Source: Bacteroidales bacterium
GTDB lineage: Bacteria > Bacteroidota > Bacteroidia > Bacteroidales > WCHB1-69
Assembly (NCBI GenBank): GCA_017650305.1
Contig: JAGCFD010000062.1
Location: 1 to 44,618 of the forward strand
Direction of reading: 5' to 3'
DNA length: 44,618 nt
Part shown: in pieces, positions 42,732 to 44,618 of the stretch
Layout of the letters: each line of letters starts with the position of its first letter
Position numbering within the stretch: the first letter of the stretch is position 1
Notes under the pieces: generated by a model
Databases searched by the model: none
What the model saw: the letters and a program-made list of their open reading frames with translations, nothing else
Told to the model about the DNA's origin: nothing
Made by a program: the position numbers and the translations under genes

Positions 42732-43130
42732 ATGAGAAGAATCATCACTACTATCCTCCTTTTGTTCTGCATTACAGGCGCAGGATTTTCACAGACCTCA
42801 CAGTTCACCTCACTAAATAATGCTGACTTCGCCAAGTTGATCAAGAAAAAGAGTGTCCAGCTGGTTGATGTGCGTTCCGAGAGAGAATATTCAAAAGGAC
42901 ACATCAAAGGAGCTGTCAACATAGAATACTCCTCTAAAGGTTTTAGTCGTAAGTTGGCAGAACTCAAGAAGAAGAAACCGGTTGCTGTATATTGCATGAG
43001 CGGCAAAAGAAGTAAATCAGCCGCCAAAGTGTTGTTGGAAATGGGTTTTAAAAAAGTGTATGAGTTAGATAATGGTTTTCGCAACTGGGATGGCGCCAAA
43101 GAGCCATCAGCCAACAATAGTCAGCAATAA
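42732..43130 (+). CDS. Exported single-domain rhodanese
   Basis: A 132-residue protein with signal peptide MRRIITTILLLFCITGAGFS followed by one rhodanese domain: VQLVDVRSEREYSKGHIKGA, VNIEYSS, and the active-site loop VYCMSGKRSKSAA with the catalytic Cys; then GFKKVYELDNGFRNW. Predicted periplasmic sulfurtransferase or sulfide/persulfide-handling protein. The active loop CMSGKRS has the expected length for rhodaneses (six-residue loop) rather than the longer one of Cdc25-like phosphatases. It lies 15 bp ahead of nqrA and is probably cotranscribed. Confidence 0.92.
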   Translation: MRRIITTILLLFCITGAGFSQTSQFTSLNNADFAKLIKKKSVQLVDVRSEREYSKGHIKGAVNIEYSSKGFSRKLAELKKKKPVAVYCMSGKRSKSAAKVLLEMGFKKVYELDNGFRNWDGAKEPSANNSQQ

Positions 43131-43145
43131 TTGAAGAATCGACCC

Positions 43146-44486
43146 ATGCATATTACCATCAACAAAGGGTTAGACCTCAGATTAGCAGGCGCCGCACCTG
43201 ATGTACGTCTGGATTTCGTCTTGCCAGAAACCTTCCACATCCGGCCATCCGACTTCCGGTGGCTGAAACCCAAATTGCTCGTACAGGCCGGCGACCGCGT
43301 GGATATCGGCAGCCCGCTGTTCCACGACAAAGCGGATGAGCGTGTCGTCATTGTCTCTCCCATAGCAGGCACCGTGCAGGAGATTGTGCGCGGCGAGAAA
43401 CGAGTCATTGAGGAAATTACGATTGCCCGAGACGTGGACGCGCCCACGGAAAGGGCCTTCCATTTCGACCCGCCAACCACTGGAGATGATGTTCGCAAGT
43501 TGCTATTGCAGAACGGCTTGTGGCCTTGCTTGCAGCAGCGTCCCTACTCCACCATTCCCAATCCCGACTCGAAACCCAAATCCGTCTTCGTTTCCTGCTT
43601 CGACAGCAATCCACTCGCTCCGGACATCAACGTGCTGATGCGCGGCAAGGAGGAAGATTTCCGCTACGGGCTGAAGATGTTGCAACTGGCTAGCGACCAA
43701 GCTCCGATACACTTATGTATGAAAGAAGGGGCTGACAACCAGCTCTTCGAATCCGTTGAAAACGTACAGAAGCACTACTTCAGCGGTCCGCACCCTGCCG
43801 GAAACGTCGGCACTCAAATTCACCACATAGACCCCATCGACAAGGGCGAAACGGTTTGGTTCCTCGACCCGCAGGAGGTGGCCCGCATCGGCCAGTTCTT
43901 CTCCCGTCATATCCTGCAATTCGACAAGACAGCCGCTCTGACAGGACCCGCTGTCAAGAGTGCTGGCTACTTCAACACGATTTACGGCGCAGATCTGTCC
44001 GCGTTACTCGCCGGCAACCTCACACAGGAGGATGCCCGCGTTATCAGCGGCAGCGTACTGAGTGGCAGCAAGATAGAAAATTCCCCTACCCTCGCTTTTC
44101 ATGACCGGCAAATCACAGTCATTGAGGAAGGAGGCCAACGCGAGATCCTCGGGTGGCTGCTGCCGGGGTTGAAGAAATGGAGTCTCTCGCACACCTTCCT
44201 CGCCTGGCTCTCGCCCAAGCGCACCTACAAGGTCAACACCTCGCTTCACGGTGGCCGCCGCACCGTCATGATGACCGACGTTTACGACAAGGTCTTCCCC
44301 TTCGACCTAATGCCTCTGCAGCTTCTCAAAGCATGCGAGATCAAGGATATAGAACAAATGGAAGCCCTCGGCATCTACGAGGTGGACAGTGAGGATTTCG
44401 CCCTGTGCGAACTCGTCTGTCCCTCAAAAAAAGAGTGGCAACAAATTGTATATGAAGCAATTACGGAATTATCACTAAACAATTAA
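43146..44486 (+). CDS. nqrA: Na+-translocating NADH:quinone reductase subunit A
   Basis: A 446-residue peripheral subunit of the sodium-pumping Na+-NQR. The ATG at 43146 (MHITINKGLDLRLAGAAPDV) is preferred over a TTG five codons upstream. Family blocks include the barrel-sandwich-like LLVQAGDRVDIGSPLFHDKA, VSPIAGTVQEIVRGEKR, NGLWPCLQQRPYSTIPNPDS, and the later GYFNTIYGADLSALL. Normal length. Other nqr genes are not seen: the next gene starts 3 bp later and encodes a lipoprotein, not NqrB. Confidence 0.93.
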   Translation: MHITINKGLDLRLAGAAPDVRLDFVLPETFHIRPSDFRWLKPKLLVQAGDRVDIGSPLFHDKADERVVIVSPIAGTVQEIVRGEKRVIEEITIARDVDAPTERAFHFDPPTTGDDVRKLLLQNGLWPCLQQRPYSTIPNPDSKPKSVFVSCFDSNPLAPDINVLMRGKEEDFRYGLKMLQLASDQAPIHLCMKEGADNQLFESVENVQKHYFSGPHPAGNVGTQIHHIDPIDKGETVWFLDPQEVARIGQFFSRHILQFDKTAALTGPAVKSAGYFNTIYGADLSALLAGNLTQEDARVISGSVLSGSKIENSPTLAFHDRQITVIEEGGQREILGWLLPGLKKWSLSHTFLAWLSPKRTYKVNTSLHGGRRTVMMTDVYDKVFPFDLMPLQLLKACEIKDIEQMEALGIYEVDSEDFALCELVCPSKKEWQQIVYEAITELSLNN

Positions 44487-44489
44487 CGA

Positions 44490-44618
44490 TGAAAAGAAAA
44501 TACATACTATGGGTTGTGATTGTCTTGGCTATGTTAGGGAGCGCGTGCAAAGAGAAGAAGAAAGCCACAACGACAGCGGAGTCATTACAATTACCTGTAA
44601 TACACATTGTTACTGAAA
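44490..44618 (+). CDS. Lipoprotein, N-terminal part (runs off window)
   Basis: The first 43 codons of a lipoprotein: MKRKYILWVVIVLAMLGSAC is a signal peptide with lipobox Cys20, followed by a Lys- and Thr-rich linker and LQLPVIHIVTE. The linker followed by a VxxV-type strand is reminiscent of membrane-fusion (RND adaptor) proteins, but too little is visible to assign it. It begins 3 bp after nqrA, so it is translated from the same transcript. Confidence 0.65.

Overview
The window looks like chromosome of an anaerobic, fermentative member of the Bacteroidota, most likely Bacteroidales. Evidence: a 288-residue primary sigma factor without region 1.1; repeated -7 boxes of the Bacteroidota type TAnnTTTG, often with TTG/TTTG about 20 nt upstream; a PorE-like type IX secretion (T9SS) component plus two proteins with T9SS C-terminal sorting domains; DUF3078 and DUF4271 proteins; Na+-NQR subunit A; and meso-diaminopimelate dehydrogenase. 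No rRNA, tRNA or CRISPR array was seen.

Layout. 1-2829: crotonyl/butyryl-CoA genes in two diverging arms (CoA-transferase subunit B and acyl-CoA dehydrogenase leftward; enoyl-CoA hydratase and 3-hydroxybutyryl-CoA dehydrogenase rightward) with -7 boxes only 11 bp apart. 2908-8456: an XRE regulator, a 0.6 kb AT-rich gap, tpiA, porE-like and murC. 8457-13030: an accessory island holding a stop-interrupted nuclease-like gene, two copies of a 136 bp structured direct repeat bracketing a RhuM/PLD-like gene and a FISUMP lipoprotein, and a collapsed tandem pair of ORF6N genes. 13130-21306: ddh, a small unknown gene, pckA, a HAD-like gene, a large T9SS-exported adhesin-like protein (minus strand), mnmE and a Nudix regulator. 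33020 down to 21385 (minus): pheT, FAD-synthetase-like, topA, arginase-like, DUF3078, rpoD, asnS, rpoN, tightly packed enough to be one or a few long transcripts. 35923 down to 33132 (minus): T9SS cargo, DUF4271, hemD, rnpA, yidD. 37505 down to 35993 (minus): panB and an RluA-type pseudouridine synthase. 42556 down to 37850 (minus): galactose genes galK, sugar nucleotidyltransferase, galM and a GluP/FucP-type permease. 42732-44618: secreted rhodanese, nqrA and the start of a lipoprotein gene.

Together the genes describe a saccharolytic/fermentative cell that takes in and phosphorylates galactose, runs gluconeogenic/anaplerotic PEP carboxykinase, makes or consumes butyryl-CoA, uses a sodium-pumping NADH dehydrogenase and displays proteins through T9SS.

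The most unusual features are non-coding. Intergenic spacers carry degenerate arrays with a strict 7-nt period (8 nt in two places); one array of ten heptamers fills a whole intergenic gap. A 67 bp element occurs as an inverted pair around the sugar nucleotidyltransferase gene. A 136 bp direct repeat has a nearly invariant 3' half that folds into nested hairpins, with an A-U to G-U change preserving a pair. An 82 bp imperfect palindrome is tandemly duplicated upstream of panB. All identifications come from reading the sequence and recalling family motifs; no searches were run.
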